Shown: positions 7,682-15,804, counted from the stretch's first letter. The stretch: 64,000 nucleotides of DNA from UBA11663 sp049616325 (GCA_049616325.1 JBMZHG010000002.1:62001-126000), one strand, 5' to 3'. Numbers and translations: made by a program. The notes: a model not told the origin generated them from the sequence alone.

Positions 7682-9076
7682 ATGTCCACCCGCATCGAAA
7701 AAGACACCCTCGGCGAAGTCAACGTTCCCGCAGACAAATATTGGGGAGCCCAAACCGAGCGCTCACGCAACAACTTCAAAATCGGTCCTTCCGGTTCCAT
7801 GCCCATGGAAATCGTCCGGGCGTTTGCGCACCTGAAACGTGCGGCGGCGATGACCAATTGCGAGTTGGGGGCAATGGACGCGTCGAAGAAGGACCTGATT
7901 GTGGCGGCGTGCGACGAAATTTTGGCAGGAAAGCTCGACGACCAGTTCCCGCTGGTGGTTTGGCAAACGGGTTCGGGCACGCAGAGCAACATGAACATCA
8001 ACGAAGTGGTGGCGAACCGCGCACATGTCCTCGCAGGCGGCACGCTGGGCCAGGGCGAGCGCCCCGTGCACCCCAACGACGACGTGAACAAGAGCCAGAG
8101 TTCGAACGACACGTACCCCACGGCGATGCACATCGCGGCCTACGCCGCCATCGTCGAAACCACCGTGCCGGGCGTGGAGCGCTTGCGGGACGCGCTTGCG
8201 GCGAAGGCGAAGGCCTTTGAGGACATTGTCAAGATCGGCCGCACCCACCTGATGGACGCAACCCCGCTGACGTTTGGCCAGGAATTTGGGGGGTACGTGG
8301 CGCAGTTGGAGTTTGGGCTGAAGGCTTTGCGCAACACGCTCCCTCATCTGCAGCAGCTCGCCCTTGGCGGCACGGCCGTGGGGACGGGCATCAATACCCC
8401 GGAGGGCTACGACGTCCTCGTGGCCAAGCACATCGCCGCTTCAACCGGACACCCCTTTGTCACGGCCGACAACAAGTTTGAGGCCCTCGCGGCGCACGAC
8501 GCGATTGTCGAAAGCCACGGCGCGCTCAAGCAGCTTGCCGTGTCCCTGAACAAAATCGCAAACGACATCCGCATGATGGGTTCTGGCCCGCGTTCCGGCA
8601 TCGGCGAGCTCTTGCTCCCCGCCAACGAACCTGGGTCGAGCATCATGCCGGGCAAGGTCAACCCGACTCAGTGCGAAGCCATAACCATGGTCTGCGCTCA
8701 GGTGATGGGCAACGACGTGGCGGTCACCGTGGGTGGCACCCAAGGCCACTACGAGCTCAACGTGTTCAAGCCGATGATGGCCCGCAACATCCTTGAGTCG
8801 GCGCGCCTGCTCGGCGACGCGTGCGTGTCGTTCGCGGAACATTGCGTCGACGGAATCGAAGCCAACACAGCCCGAATCACCGAGCTCGTCAACAACAGCC
8901 TCATGCTTGTGACCGCCCTCAACACCAAGATTGGGTACTACAAGGCGGCGGAAATCGCGGGCAAGGCGCACGCCGAAGGCACCACGCTCAAGGCCGCAGC
9001 CTTGGCCACGGGCTACCTTACCGAAGAGGAGTACGACGCCTGGGTTGTGCCAGGCGACATGGCGGGCCGCCGCTGA
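7682..9076 (+). CDS. fumC: Fumarate hydratase, class II
   Basis: Iron-independent fumarase interconverting fumarate and malate in the TCA cycle; 464 residues, the usual length for the homotetrameric class II enzyme. The fumarase/aspartase signature GSSIMPGKVNPTQ is at 318-330 and contains the catalytic serine. GRTHLMDATPLT near 187-198 supplies the active-site histidine region, and SGTQSNMNINEV near 98-109 is the fumarase-type substrate loop. The ATG at 7682 begins the family N-terminus (RIEKDTLGEV). AAAATTTG about 25 bases upstream could be a one-mismatch promoter element. The gene converges on the mannose-1-phosphate guanylyltransferase gene, with a 37-base gap and no obvious terminator. 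Confidence 0.96.
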   Translation: MSTRIEKDTLGEVNVPADKYWGAQTERSRNNFKIGPSGSMPMEIVRAFAHLKRAAAMTNCELGAMDASKKDLIVAACDEILAGKLDDQFPLVVWQTGSGTQSNMNINEVVANRAHVLAGGTLGQGERPVHPNDDVNKSQSSNDTYPTAMHIAAYAAIVETTVPGVERLRDALAAKAKAFEDIVKIGRTHLMDATPLTFGQEFGGYVAQLEFGLKALRNTLPHLQQLALGGTAVGTGINTPEGYDVLVAKHIAASTGHPFVTADNKFEALAAHDAIVESHGALKQLAVSLNKIANDIRMMGSGPRSGIGELLLPANEPGSSIMPGKVNPTQCEAITMVCAQVMGNDVAVTVGGTQGHYELNVFKPMMARNILESARLLGDACVSFAEHCVDGIEANTARITELVNNSLMLVTALNTKIGYYKAAEIAGKAHAEGTTLKAAALATGYLTEEEYDAWVVPGDMAGRR

Positions 9077-9113
9077 TCCCGGCGTGGAAGCAAAATCTTG
9101 CGAGGGCGGGTCG

Positions 9114-10211
9114 TTACACCAACGGCTCGCCTTCGTCGCGTTTGAGGTCGCCGACGAGTTCCTTGATCCACTGTTCGTCGGTCGCGGGACAAACGAGCAA
9201 CGCGTGCGGCGTGTCGACGACGATGTAACCTTCGAGCCCTTTGAGGGCCACGAGTTTTTGCGGGCTGTCGCTTTTTCCAGGCGTGCCAACCACCAGATTG
9301 TCGCGTGAATCCACCGCGCGAATGCGAACGTGCGCGGAAGCATTCCCGTCCGAATCGGCCACCAACTTTTCCTTCAGGCTGCCCCAAGTTCCCAGGTCGC
9401 TCCACCCAATGTCGCAGAGCACCACCTGCACGTGAGAAGCTTTCTCCATGATACCGTAGTCGATGCTGATGCTGTCGCAGTTGCCGTAGACGGCGTTGAG
9501 CTCGACCGCGTTGGTCAAGTCGGCGTCGGCAAATTCGGCGTGCATGTCGGGCAGGTGCTTTTCGAACGCCGCTTGAATGTTGCTTAAGGACCAAACGAAG
9601 ATGCCGCTGTTCCAGCAGAATTCTCCCGAGGCCAAGAACGTTTCCGCCGTGGCCAAATCGGGTTTCTCCGTGAACGTCTTGACCGGACGGACGTCAGGTT
9701 GAGTCTCGTCGAGGGGCTCCTCGTACTGGATGTAGCCGTAGCCGGTGTCGGGACGGGTGGGCTGGATGCCGAGGGTGACGAGCGACGTCGTGTTGCGCGT
9801 GGTCCCCAGGGCCGTGCAGCACACGTCCAAGAACCCCTGTTCGTCGAGGATCAAATGGTCGGACGGCGCCACGACCACCGCCGCCTCCGGGTCGCGGGAC
9901 GCGATGACGGCGTTGGCGTACGCGATGCACGGCGCGGTGTTGCGCATGAACGGCTCGCAGAGGATGTTCTCGACGGGCATTTCAGGCAAGTGCGAAGCGA
10001 CTTGGTCGCGGTACCGCGCGTTGGTCACCACCAGGATGCGGTCCGCGGGCACCAGCTTCTCGAGCCGGTCAAACGTCATGCGAATCAGCGACCGACCGGT
10101 GCCGAGGATGTCCAGGAACTGCTTGGGCTCTGCGCTTCGAGACATGGGCCAAAAACGCGAGCCAATGCCTCCCGCCATAATGACGGCGTAGGTGTGGGGT
10201 TGATGTGCCAT
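9114..10211 (-). CDS. manC: Mannose-1-phosphate guanylyltransferase
   Basis: Makes GDP-mannose from mannose-1-phosphate and GTP, a precursor of mannosylated and fucosylated surface glycans. The nucleotidyltransferase signature GGIGSRFWPMSRSAEPKQFL is near residues 12-31, and FTEKPD and the FCWNSGIF substrate region are present. At 365 residues it is the short form without the C-terminal phosphomannose isomerase domain. It starts five bases after the stop of the small lipoprotein gene, so the two are probably co-transcribed from the promoter at 10372-10379. The ATG at 10211 is chosen because conserved sequence begins about eight residues in. Confidence 0.93.
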   Translation of the reverse strand: MAHQPHTYAVIMAGGIGSRFWPMSRSAEPKQFLDILGTGRSLIRMTFDRLEKLVPADRILVVTNARYRDQVASHLPEMPVENILCEPFMRNTAPCIAYANAVIASRDPEAAVVVAPSDHLILDEQGFLDVCCTALGTTRNTTSLVTLGIQPTRPDTGYGYIQYEEPLDETQPDVRPVKTFTEKPDLATAETFLASGEFCWNSGIFVWSLSNIQAAFEKHLPDMHAEFADADLTNAVELNAVYGNCDSISIDYGIMEKASHVQVVLCDIGWSDLGTWGSLKEKLVADSDGNASAHVRIRAVDSRDNLVVGTPGKSDSPQKLVALKGLEGYIVVDTPHALLVCPATDEQWIKELVGDLKRDEGEPLV

Positions 10212-10216
10212 GAGAT

Positions 10217-10366
10217 TTAGCGGGGAGGTTGGGAGGGAGTGGACCACTCGGGGCACGTGGGGCATTTCCCTTTCGAGCCTTTGGTCGTGTTGCATCCTGT
10301 CGCTGCGACTAGCATGCCACAACAGGCAATCGCAGCGAGAAGGCGTCCAATTCCTTTCAGGTTCAT
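10217..10366 (-). CDS. Small CxxC lipoprotein (49 aa)
   Basis: A 49-residue product with a complete lipoprotein signal: basic start (MNLKGIGR), hydrophobic core, and lipobox AATGC with the lipidated Cys at residue 25. The mature part is only about 25 residues and contains a CPTC motif followed by PEWSTPSQPPR. It has its own perfect promoter element (TAACTTCG) ending five bases before the ATG, which argues that it is a real gene. It is followed after five bases by manC. Short lipoproteins with a terminal Cys-Pro motif occur in Bacteroidota, but I know of no assigned function; metal binding or a thiol role would be speculation. Confidence 0.72.
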   Translation of the reverse strand: MNLKGIGRLLAAIACCGMLVAATGCNTTKGSKGKCPTCPEWSTPSQPPR

Positions 10367-10371
10367 GACCG

Positions 10372-10392
10372 CGAAGTTAGCTTGTACCTTCG
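10372..10392. promoter_or_regulatory. Divergent promoter pair, small lipoprotein / mlaE
   Basis: Two promoter elements point outward within 21 bases: TAACTTCG on the minus strand (10379 to 10372, five bases before the lipoprotein ATG) and TACCTTCG on the plus strand (10385-10392, four bases before the mlaE ATG). The two start codons are only 30 bases apart, so the whole intergenic region is promoter. Confidence 0.7.
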
Positions 10393-10396
10393 TCCC

Positions 10397-11134
10397 ATGG
10401 GATTGTTCTTCCACATTGGCCGGTACGCGGCGTTCCTGCGCAGCGTGATGCGGCGCCCTGAACAGGGCGCGGTGTTTCGGCGCCTGCTCGTGGAAGAAAT
10501 GAACGCCATCGGTTTGCAAAGCCTCGGCATTGTCGCGCTTCTGAGCGTGTTCATGGGCGCGGTCATTTGCATTCAAACGGCCCACCAAATCGGCGGCTGG
10601 ATTCCAGTCTACACCATTGGCTTCACGGTGCGTCAGACCATGATTTTGGAATTCAGCCCGACGCTGATTCCCGTGATTTTGGCTGGAAAGGTCGGGTCGA
10701 ACATCGCCTCCCAGCTCGGCACCATGCGGGTCACGGAGCAAATCGATGCCCTCGAAATCATGGGCGTGAACAGTGCGGGATACCTCGTGCTGCCCAAGAT
10801 GATTGCGGCGCTGACCTGCATCCCGTTCCTCGTCATCCTGAGCATGGTGCTAGGCATCGGCGCAGGGCTTTGGGTGGGCGTGTCGACGGGCGTGAGCTCG
10901 GTGGCCGACTTCGAGTACGGCATGCAGATCGACTTCAACGCGTTTGACGTGACGTACGCCATCATAAAGACGTGCGTGTTCGCCCTGATCATCAGCTCCG
11001 TGAGCGCCTACCACGGCTACTTCACGTCGGGCGGCGCCCTCGAGGTGGGACGGAGCAGCACGAAGGCCGTAGTGTACGCGGTGGTCATCGTGATGATCGC
11101 CAATTTGTTGTTGACCCAAATGCTGCTCGGCTAA
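10397..11134 (+). CDS. mlaE: MlaE-type ABC transporter permease
   Basis: Inner-membrane permease of the MlaE/YrbE family, which with MlaF moves phospholipids or other lipids between the inner membrane and the envelope. The 245-residue product has the family's hydrophobic segments and the conserved block EFSPTLIPVILAGKVGSNIASQLGTM, with EQIDALEIMGV right after it. The ATG is fixed by the family N-terminus and by the promoter element four bases upstream. It is followed by the MlaF ATPase gene 11 bases later. No MCE-domain (MlaD) gene is adjacent, so any partner must be encoded elsewhere. Confidence 0.92.
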   Translation: MGLFFHIGRYAAFLRSVMRRPEQGAVFRRLLVEEMNAIGLQSLGIVALLSVFMGAVICIQTAHQIGGWIPVYTIGFTVRQTMILEFSPTLIPVILAGKVGSNIASQLGTMRVTEQIDALEIMGVNSAGYLVLPKMIAALTCIPFLVILSMVLGIGAGLWVGVSTGVSSVADFEYGMQIDFNAFDVTYAIIKTCVFALIISSVSAYHGYFTSGGALEVGRSSTKAVVYAVVIVMIANLLLTQMLLG

Positions 11135-11145
11135 AGGCGCGGACG

Positions 11146-11901
11146 ATGATTGAGATTCACCACGTGTCGAAGTCGTTTGGAGACCAAACCGTGCTCCAGG
11201 ACGTCTCCGCCCAGTTCCATCCTGGCAAGGTCAATTTCATCATCGGCCGAAGCGGTTCGGGGAAAAGCGTCCTGACCAAATGCACGGTCGGGCTGCTCGA
11301 GCCGGACCGAGGTCACGTGACCTACGACGGCCGAAACTTCACCGAGATGGATCGCCTGGGTCGCAAGACCGTGCGCCAGGAAATCGGCATGCTCTTCCAG
11401 GGCAGTGCCTTGTTTGACAGCATGACGGTCGAGGAAAACGTCATGTTCCCGCTCCGGATGTTCAGCGATTCGTCCGAAGCGGAGATGCGCGAAAGGGCCG
11501 CCTTCTGCCTCGAACGAGTCGAGCTTCCTCAAGCCGGGGCCAAATTCCCGTCCGAGCTCAGCGGCGGGATGCAAAAGCGCGTGGGAATCGCCCGCGCCAT
11601 TGCCATGAACCCCAAGTATTTGTTCTGCGACGAGCCCAACTCGGGCCTCGACCCTCAAACGGCCATTGTGATCGACAACCTCATTGTCGACCTCACGCGC
11701 GAGTTCAACATGACGACCGTGGTCGTGTCGCACGACATGAACAGCGTGATGGAAGCCTCGGACTTCATCCACTACGTGCACGACGGCGCGATCGCTTGGC
11801 ACGGCCCCACGGCCGACCTGCTGAAGGCGGACAGCGAGGCGTTGAACGAGTTCATTTTTGCATCCAAAATCATGCGCGAGCTCCGCAAGTCGCTGTCATG
11901 A
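11146..11901 (+). CDS. mlaF: MlaF-type ABC transporter ATP-binding protein
   Basis: ATPase of the MlaFE lipid transporter, 251 residues. Walker A is GRSGSGKS near residues 34-41, the Q-loop is FQGSALFDSMTV, the ABC signature is LSGGMQKRV, Walker B is YLFCDEPNSGLDP, and the H-loop is VSHDM. The SALFDSMTV and RVGIARAIA segments are typical of the MlaF subfamily. The gene follows mlaE closely, and its TGA overlaps the ATG of the IYD-like flavoprotein (ATGA), so the three genes very likely form one operon. Confidence 0.93.
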   Translation: MIEIHHVSKSFGDQTVLQDVSAQFHPGKVNFIIGRSGSGKSVLTKCTVGLLEPDRGHVTYDGRNFTEMDRLGRKTVRQEIGMLFQGSALFDSMTVEENVMFPLRMFSDSSEAEMRERAAFCLERVELPQAGAKFPSELSGGMQKRVGIARAIAMNPKYLFCDEPNSGLDPQTAIVIDNLIVDLTREFNMTTVVVSHDMNSVMEASDFIHYVHDGAIAWHGPTADLLKADSEALNEFIFASKIMRELRKSLS

Positions 11902-12635
11902 CGCACGAAGAAAAGAGCGAATCCGACGAGCGCAAACCGCGCGAGCACGAGACCGGCGGGCACGAGCACGGAAGCGGGAAGTTCATTCCGTACAGCCTTC
12001 CGCGCCTGAGTCCGGACGAGATGGTGGCGCGGAGCCGTGAATTTTACGAGGAGATGGCAACTCGGCGCAGTGCACGCGTCTTCTCTTCGGAGCCCGTGCC
12101 CCTCGAGGCGGTTCGAAACTGCATTGACACGGCGTGCACCGCGCCCTCCGGCGCTCACAAGCAGCCGTGGACCTTTTGCCTCGTCACAAATCCGGAGCTC
12201 CGCAAGGACATTCGCCGGGCGGCCGAGGAAGAAGAATTCCGGAACTACCACGGCCGCATGAGCGCCGAGTGGCTCCAGGACCTCGAACCCTTCGGCACCG
12301 ACCACATCAAGCCGTTCATCGAAGAAGCGCCTGCGCTCATTGTCGTTTTCAAGCAAGTGCACGACACGACAGAAGAGGGCGGGAAGCGCGCGAACTACTA
12401 CGTCAACGAGAGCGTGGGAATCGCCGTCGGCATCTTGTTGACAGCCCTGCACCGCGTGGGGTTGGTGGCGCTGACCCACACCCCTTCACCCATGGGCTTT
12501 TTGGCCGAAGCTTTGGGGCGGCCGGCCAACGAACGGGCGTTCTTGAACATTCCAATCGGGTACCCTGCCGAAGGATTGACGGTTCCGGATTTGACCCGCA
12601 AATTGCGCTCAGAGGTCCTGGCAGAGTATCCCTGA
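11898..12635 (+). CDS. Iodotyrosine deiodinase-like nitroreductase-family flavoprotein
   Basis: A 245-residue FMN-dependent protein of the nitroreductase superfamily that resembles iodotyrosine deiodinase (IYD) rather than ordinary nitroreductases. The FMN-binding RRS is at residues 56-58, and TAPSGAHKQPWTF (about 81-93) is nearly identical to the IYD phosphate-binding loop as I remember it. The three IYD residues that grip the halotyrosine zwitterion align as Glu113, Tyr117 and Lys138, with the family spacing of 4 and 21 residues. VNESVGIAVGILLTAL and a GYP..G.TVPDL C-terminus also fit. I infer reductive dehalogenation of halotyrosines or similar halophenols. The N-terminal 25 residues are acidic and His-rich and probably disordered. 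It is coupled to mlaF by an ATGA overlap. Confidence 0.82.
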   Translation: MTHEEKSESDERKPREHETGGHEHGSGKFIPYSLPRLSPDEMVARSREFYEEMATRRSARVFSSEPVPLEAVRNCIDTACTAPSGAHKQPWTFCLVTNPELRKDIRRAAEEEEFRNYHGRMSAEWLQDLEPFGTDHIKPFIEEAPALIVVFKQVHDTTEEGGKRANYYVNESVGIAVGILLTALHRVGLVALTHTPSPMGFLAEALGRPANERAFLNIPIGYPAEGLTVPDLTRKLRSEVLAEYP

Positions 12636-12722
12636 GGCCGGCGAGGCGCTGTTTGGGTTCGTTTTCCGACCCAAATCGTTCAAAAGTTTCAAACATTGGC
12701 CCTCAGAGCTCGAAGCGTGCCG

Positions 12723-12730
12723 TTACTTTG
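12723..12730 (+). promoter_or_regulatory. Probable promoter of the acpP-fabF-rnc operon
   Basis: TTACTTTG differs from TAnnTTTG at one position, and a TTG at 12696-12698 lies upstream. The element is 34 bases before the acpP ATG, giving a normal leader of about 30 bases, unlike the abutting promoters elsewhere. Confidence 0.5.
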
Positions 12731-12764
12731 CGGCCGAATTCACACCGAACACAACCTACATATC

Positions 12765-12998
12765 ATGTCTGATATCCAAGTAAAAGTAACCGCGATCATC
12801 GTGGACAAGTTGGGCGTTGACGCCGGAGAGGTGACCACGGAAGCCTCGTTCACGAACGATTTGGGTGCCGACTCCCTCGACACCGTGGAACTCATCATGG
12901 AATTCGAAAAGGAATTCAACATTGCCATCCCCGACGACCAAGCTGAGAAGATCAGCACAGTGGGCCAGGCTGTGGACTACATCTCGCAGAACGCCTAA
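12765..12998 (+). CDS. acpP: Acyl carrier protein
   Basis: Carrier of growing acyl chains in fatty-acid synthesis; 77 residues, acidic, all helical. Ser37 in GADSLDTVE is the site of 4'-phosphopantetheine attachment. It heads the conserved order acpP-fabF-rnc known from many Bacteroidota and other bacteria, with fabF starting 37 bases after its stop. The ATG is preceded by an A/T-rich stretch (ACCTACATATC). Confidence 0.97.
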   Translation: MSDIQVKVTAIIVDKLGVDAGEVTTEASFTNDLGADSLDTVELIMEFEKEFNIAIPDDQAEKISTVGQAVDYISQNA

Positions 12999-13035
12999 GT
13001 TTCAGCACACGTTGAAGCCGTTCATTTTCTGAGCC

Positions 13036-14292
13036 GTGGAACTTCGTCGCGTAGCCGTAACTGGCCTTGGGGCCCTTACCCCCCTTGGCAACGATGCCAA
13101 GACGTCTTGGACCAATTTGGTGCAGGGTGTCAGCGGCGCCGCACCCATCACGCGCTTTGACGCCACCAACTTCAAGACGCAGTTTGCGTGTGAAGTGAAA
13201 GACTTCGATCCGAGTGAATGGATCGAACGCCGGGATTCTCGGAAAATGGACTTGTTTACGCAGTACGCCGTGGTGACGGCGGAAATGGCACTCCAGGACG
13301 CCGGCCTTTCTGTGGAGGCCGGCAACCTCGACCCGGATCGGGCAGGTGTCATTTGGGGTTCAGGCATCGGAGGGTTCCAAACCTTCATGAACGAAGCCAA
13401 GAACTTCTACACAGGGGACGGCACCCCGCGCTTCTCGCCGTTCTTCATTCCGATGATGATCACGGACATCGCTCCGGGGCACATCAGCATTCGGAACAAC
13501 TTGCGCGGACCCAACTACGCGACGGTCTCGGCCTGTGCGAGTTCCACCCACGCCCTCATTGACTCATTCAACACGATCCGCCTCGGCAAAGCCGACGTCA
13601 TCGTGACGGGCGGTTCGGAGGCGGCGGTAACGGAAGGCGGCATTGGCGGCTTCAACGCCCTCAAAGCGCTCTCCACGAGGAACGACGATCCGGCGCGAGC
13701 TTCTCGTCCGTTTGACGCCACGCGCGACGGCTTCGTCTTGGGCGAAGGGGGTGCCGGCATCATTCTGGAAGACTTGGAGCATGCGAGGGCACGCGGTGCC
13801 AAGATTTATTGCGAAATGGTTGGGGGCGGCATGACCGCGGACGCCCACCACATCACAGCCCCGCACCCCGAGGGGTTTGGCGCCCGCAACGTGATGAAGA
13901 ACGCACTCGACGACGCAGGCTTGTCTCCTGCAGACGTCGACTACGTCAACGTTCACGGCACGTCTACTCCGCTTGGTGACGTGGCTGAAATCAAAGCCAT
14001 TCAACAGGTGTTTGGAGACGACGCGTACAAGTTGAACATCAGCTCCACCAAGAGCATGACGGGACACTTGCTCGGTGCCGCAGGAGCCGTGGAAGCCATG
14101 GCCTGCATCATGGCCATCGTCGACCAGGTCGTGCCTCCGACCATCAACCACGAGCACGTGGACGAAGAACTCGACGCCAAGCTCAACCTCACCTTGAATC
14201 AAGCCCAAAAGCGCGAAGTCCGCGCCGCCTTGAGCAACACCTTCGGTTTTGGCGGTCACAACGCTTCCGTGGTGTTTAAAGCCCTTTCATGA
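13036..14292 (+). CDS. fabF: 3-oxoacyl-[acyl-carrier-protein] synthase II
   Basis: Condensing enzyme that elongates acyl-ACP with malonyl-ACP in fatty-acid synthesis. It has 418 residues, the usual length. The nucleophile is Cys167 in SACASSTHALID, and the two catalytic histidines are in NVHGTSTPLGD and TGHLLGAAG. The start is a GTG at 13036, which opens directly into the family N-terminus (ELRRVAVTGLGALTPLG); no ATG is available there. The stop codon overlaps the rnc start (ATGA), indicating translational coupling. Confidence 0.97.
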   Translation: MELRRVAVTGLGALTPLGNDAKTSWTNLVQGVSGAAPITRFDATNFKTQFACEVKDFDPSEWIERRDSRKMDLFTQYAVVTAEMALQDAGLSVEAGNLDPDRAGVIWGSGIGGFQTFMNEAKNFYTGDGTPRFSPFFIPMMITDIAPGHISIRNNLRGPNYATVSACASSTHALIDSFNTIRLGKADVIVTGGSEAAVTEGGIGGFNALKALSTRNDDPARASRPFDATRDGFVLGEGGAGIILEDLEHARARGAKIYCEMVGGGMTADAHHITAPHPEGFGARNVMKNALDDAGLSPADVDYVNVHGTSTPLGDVAEIKAIQQVFGDDAYKLNISSTKSMTGHLLGAAGAVEAMACIMAIVDQVVPPTINHEHVDEELDAKLNLTLNQAQKREVRAALSNTFGFGGHNASVVFKALS

Positions 14293-15284
14293 TTCGGTTC
14301 TGGCAACGTCTAAGCCGGGCCACACAAACTGGACCGGACACAGACATTCGCACGTTGGTGCGCCGGGAATTTGGACTGCGAGTCCGCCAGCGAAGTGCCT
14401 ACGACGAGGCCTTGACGCATTCGTCGATGCTCGACGGCGACAAGACCGGCCTGAAGAGCAACGAGCGGCTTGAATTTTTGGGCGACGTGGTCTTGGACCT
14501 CACCATGGCCAACTACCTCTACCGCAGTTTCCCCACGGAGCAGGAAGGCGAATTGACCAAGCGGAAAAGCCGCATCGTGAACCGCAAGAACCTCAATTTG
14601 CTGGGCAAGAACATGGGCTTGCATCACCTGATTCAGGCCAAAATGCGGCGCGAAGACATCCACGACTCCATGATCGGCAACGCGCTCGAAGCCTTGATTG
14701 GGGCCATCTACCTCGACCACGGTTTTCAACGCACCCAGCGCGCGGTGCTTCTCATGCTGAAGCATTACGGGCTGGACGAGCAAGTCCATGAGACGTCGGA
14801 CTTCAAGAGTCAACTTCATCAATGGGCCACCAAACGAAAGAAGAACCTTGCTTTCGACGTGGTTCGTGACGACGATAGTGCTGGGGACGAGCGCTACGAA
14901 ATCGCTGCAAAAATCAACGGAGAGCTCTACGGAATAGGCGTCGGCAGGTCCAAGAAGCTTGCCGAACAAGACGCCGCGCGTCGGGCTTGGAAAAAGGTGT
15001 ACGACCGCCGTTTGGCTTCGGGAGGCAGCGCGTCGGCTTCCGCCGACCCAAGCCCTGCGGAAGGCACGGAAAAAAAGCGTGCCCGCGGGGCGGGACAGTC
15101 ACGCCGTCGTGGACGAGGAAAGACTTCCAACAAGAGCAACGCCGCAGCCGCCAAGTCGGCCGACAAGCCCACGGACAAGCCCACGGACAAGCCGCGTTCG
15201 TCCCGTTCGCGCTCGAGGCGTTCTGGCCGCGGCCGCGGGTCCAGCTCCTCGCAAGGCGACGGCTCCCAAACCACCGACTCGTAA
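14289..15284 (+). CDS. rnc: Ribonuclease III with a long basic C-terminal tail
   Basis: Double-strand-specific endoribonuclease for rRNA and mRNA processing. The catalytic signature NERLEFLGDVVLD spans residues 58-70 with the metal-binding Glu62 and Asp66. A double-stranded RNA-binding domain follows (about 165-240, ending AEQDAARRAWKKV). Residues from about 245 to 331 form an unusual low-complexity tail rich in Lys, Arg, Ser and Pro, including a DKPTDKPTDKP repeat and SRSRSRRSGRGRG. Bacterial RNase III is normally about 220-250 residues, so this tail is an addition, probably disordered and RNA-binding. The start overlaps the fabF stop, and the IPExxxVDY gene starts three bases after the rnc stop. 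Confidence 0.95.
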   Translation: MIRFWQRLSRATQTGPDTDIRTLVRREFGLRVRQRSAYDEALTHSSMLDGDKTGLKSNERLEFLGDVVLDLTMANYLYRSFPTEQEGELTKRKSRIVNRKNLNLLGKNMGLHHLIQAKMRREDIHDSMIGNALEALIGAIYLDHGFQRTQRAVLLMLKHYGLDEQVHETSDFKSQLHQWATKRKKNLAFDVVRDDDSAGDERYEIAAKINGELYGIGVGRSKKLAEQDAARRAWKKVYDRRLASGGSASASADPSPAEGTEKKRARGAGQSRRRGRGKTSNKSNAAAAKSADKPTDKPTDKPRSSRSRSRRSGRGRGSSSSQGDGSQTTDS

Positions 15285-15287
15285 CCC

Positions 15288-15701
15288 ATGCAGCACACGC
15301 TGGAATGGGAGTACACCCCAGATTACGAACTCTTGGGGCTCGCCTCCTCCAAGGGGTGCCACCGCCTGGCATGGGCGATGAACAAGGCGTTTGGCTGGCG
15401 AATGCAATGCGACCAGGACGTGGTGGTGGAGCACGGCGCGGGCAATGAAACGTTGCACCCTTCCATGAGGTACCTGGACGAGGAGTCGGGGATCGCGGTG
15501 ACGTTGGTGCTCAACCGCATGCCAGAAGGCATGCTTGCCAAGGGCGCTTCCGGGTTGGATTACTTGATGATGGTCAACCACCATGAATTGGCGGCACACG
15601 AGGTGGTGGCTCAGCTTCGGGCGCTGCCTGAGGTGTCGTTTGTGACGGTGCTTGACCCCGAATCTTCCGGCGCCATGGAGCCTTTGACCCTCTTCGATTG
15701 A
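15288..15701 (+). CDS. IPExxxVDY family protein
   Basis: A 137-residue protein that I assign to the IPExxxVDY family from its position between rnc and pyk and from its pattern: a DYELLGLASSK-type start, LAWAMN, a central hydrophobic strand, and the LPEVSFVTVLD segment that corresponds to the name-giving motif (here Leu replaces Ile and VLD replaces VDY). The family is restricted to Bacteroidota and has no known biochemical function. It is co-directional with acpP-fabF-rnc and only three bases from rnc, so co-transcription is likely. No signal peptide or membrane segment is seen. Confidence 0.75.
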   Translation: MQHTLEWEYTPDYELLGLASSKGCHRLAWAMNKAFGWRMQCDQDVVVEHGAGNETLHPSMRYLDEESGIAVTLVLNRMPEGMLAKGASGLDYLMMVNHHELAAHEVVAQLRALPEVSFVTVLDPESSGAMEPLTLFD

Positions 15702-15732
15702 CGATTTTACGCGGATTTCATGCCTCCACACC

Positions 15733-15762
15733 TTGTGGAAACCGGTTCTCCGCCCATTTTTG
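15733..15762 (+). promoter_or_regulatory. Probable promoter of pyk
   Basis: A TTG (15733-15735) is followed after 19 bases by CATTTTTG (15755-15762), a one-mismatch TAnnTTTG element with the expected spacing. The pyk ATG is 42 bases downstream. Confidence 0.5.
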
Positions 15763-15804
15763 CAGCCGGAAGGAAACGGCCTTCCTCATTTTCACGCGCA
15801 TCGC

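Noticed and set aside
11898..12635. Calling this gene an ordinary NAD(P)H nitroreductase
   Set aside because: The lid residues Glu113, Tyr117 and Lys138 and the TAPSGAH loop fit iodotyrosine deiodinase better. The generic label would hide this.
15160..15200. Short tandem repeat near the end of rnc, considered as a CRISPR or regulatory repeat
   Set aside because: It encodes the in-frame DKPTDKPTDKP tail of RNase III and has no spacer structure. There is no CRISPR array anywhere in the window.
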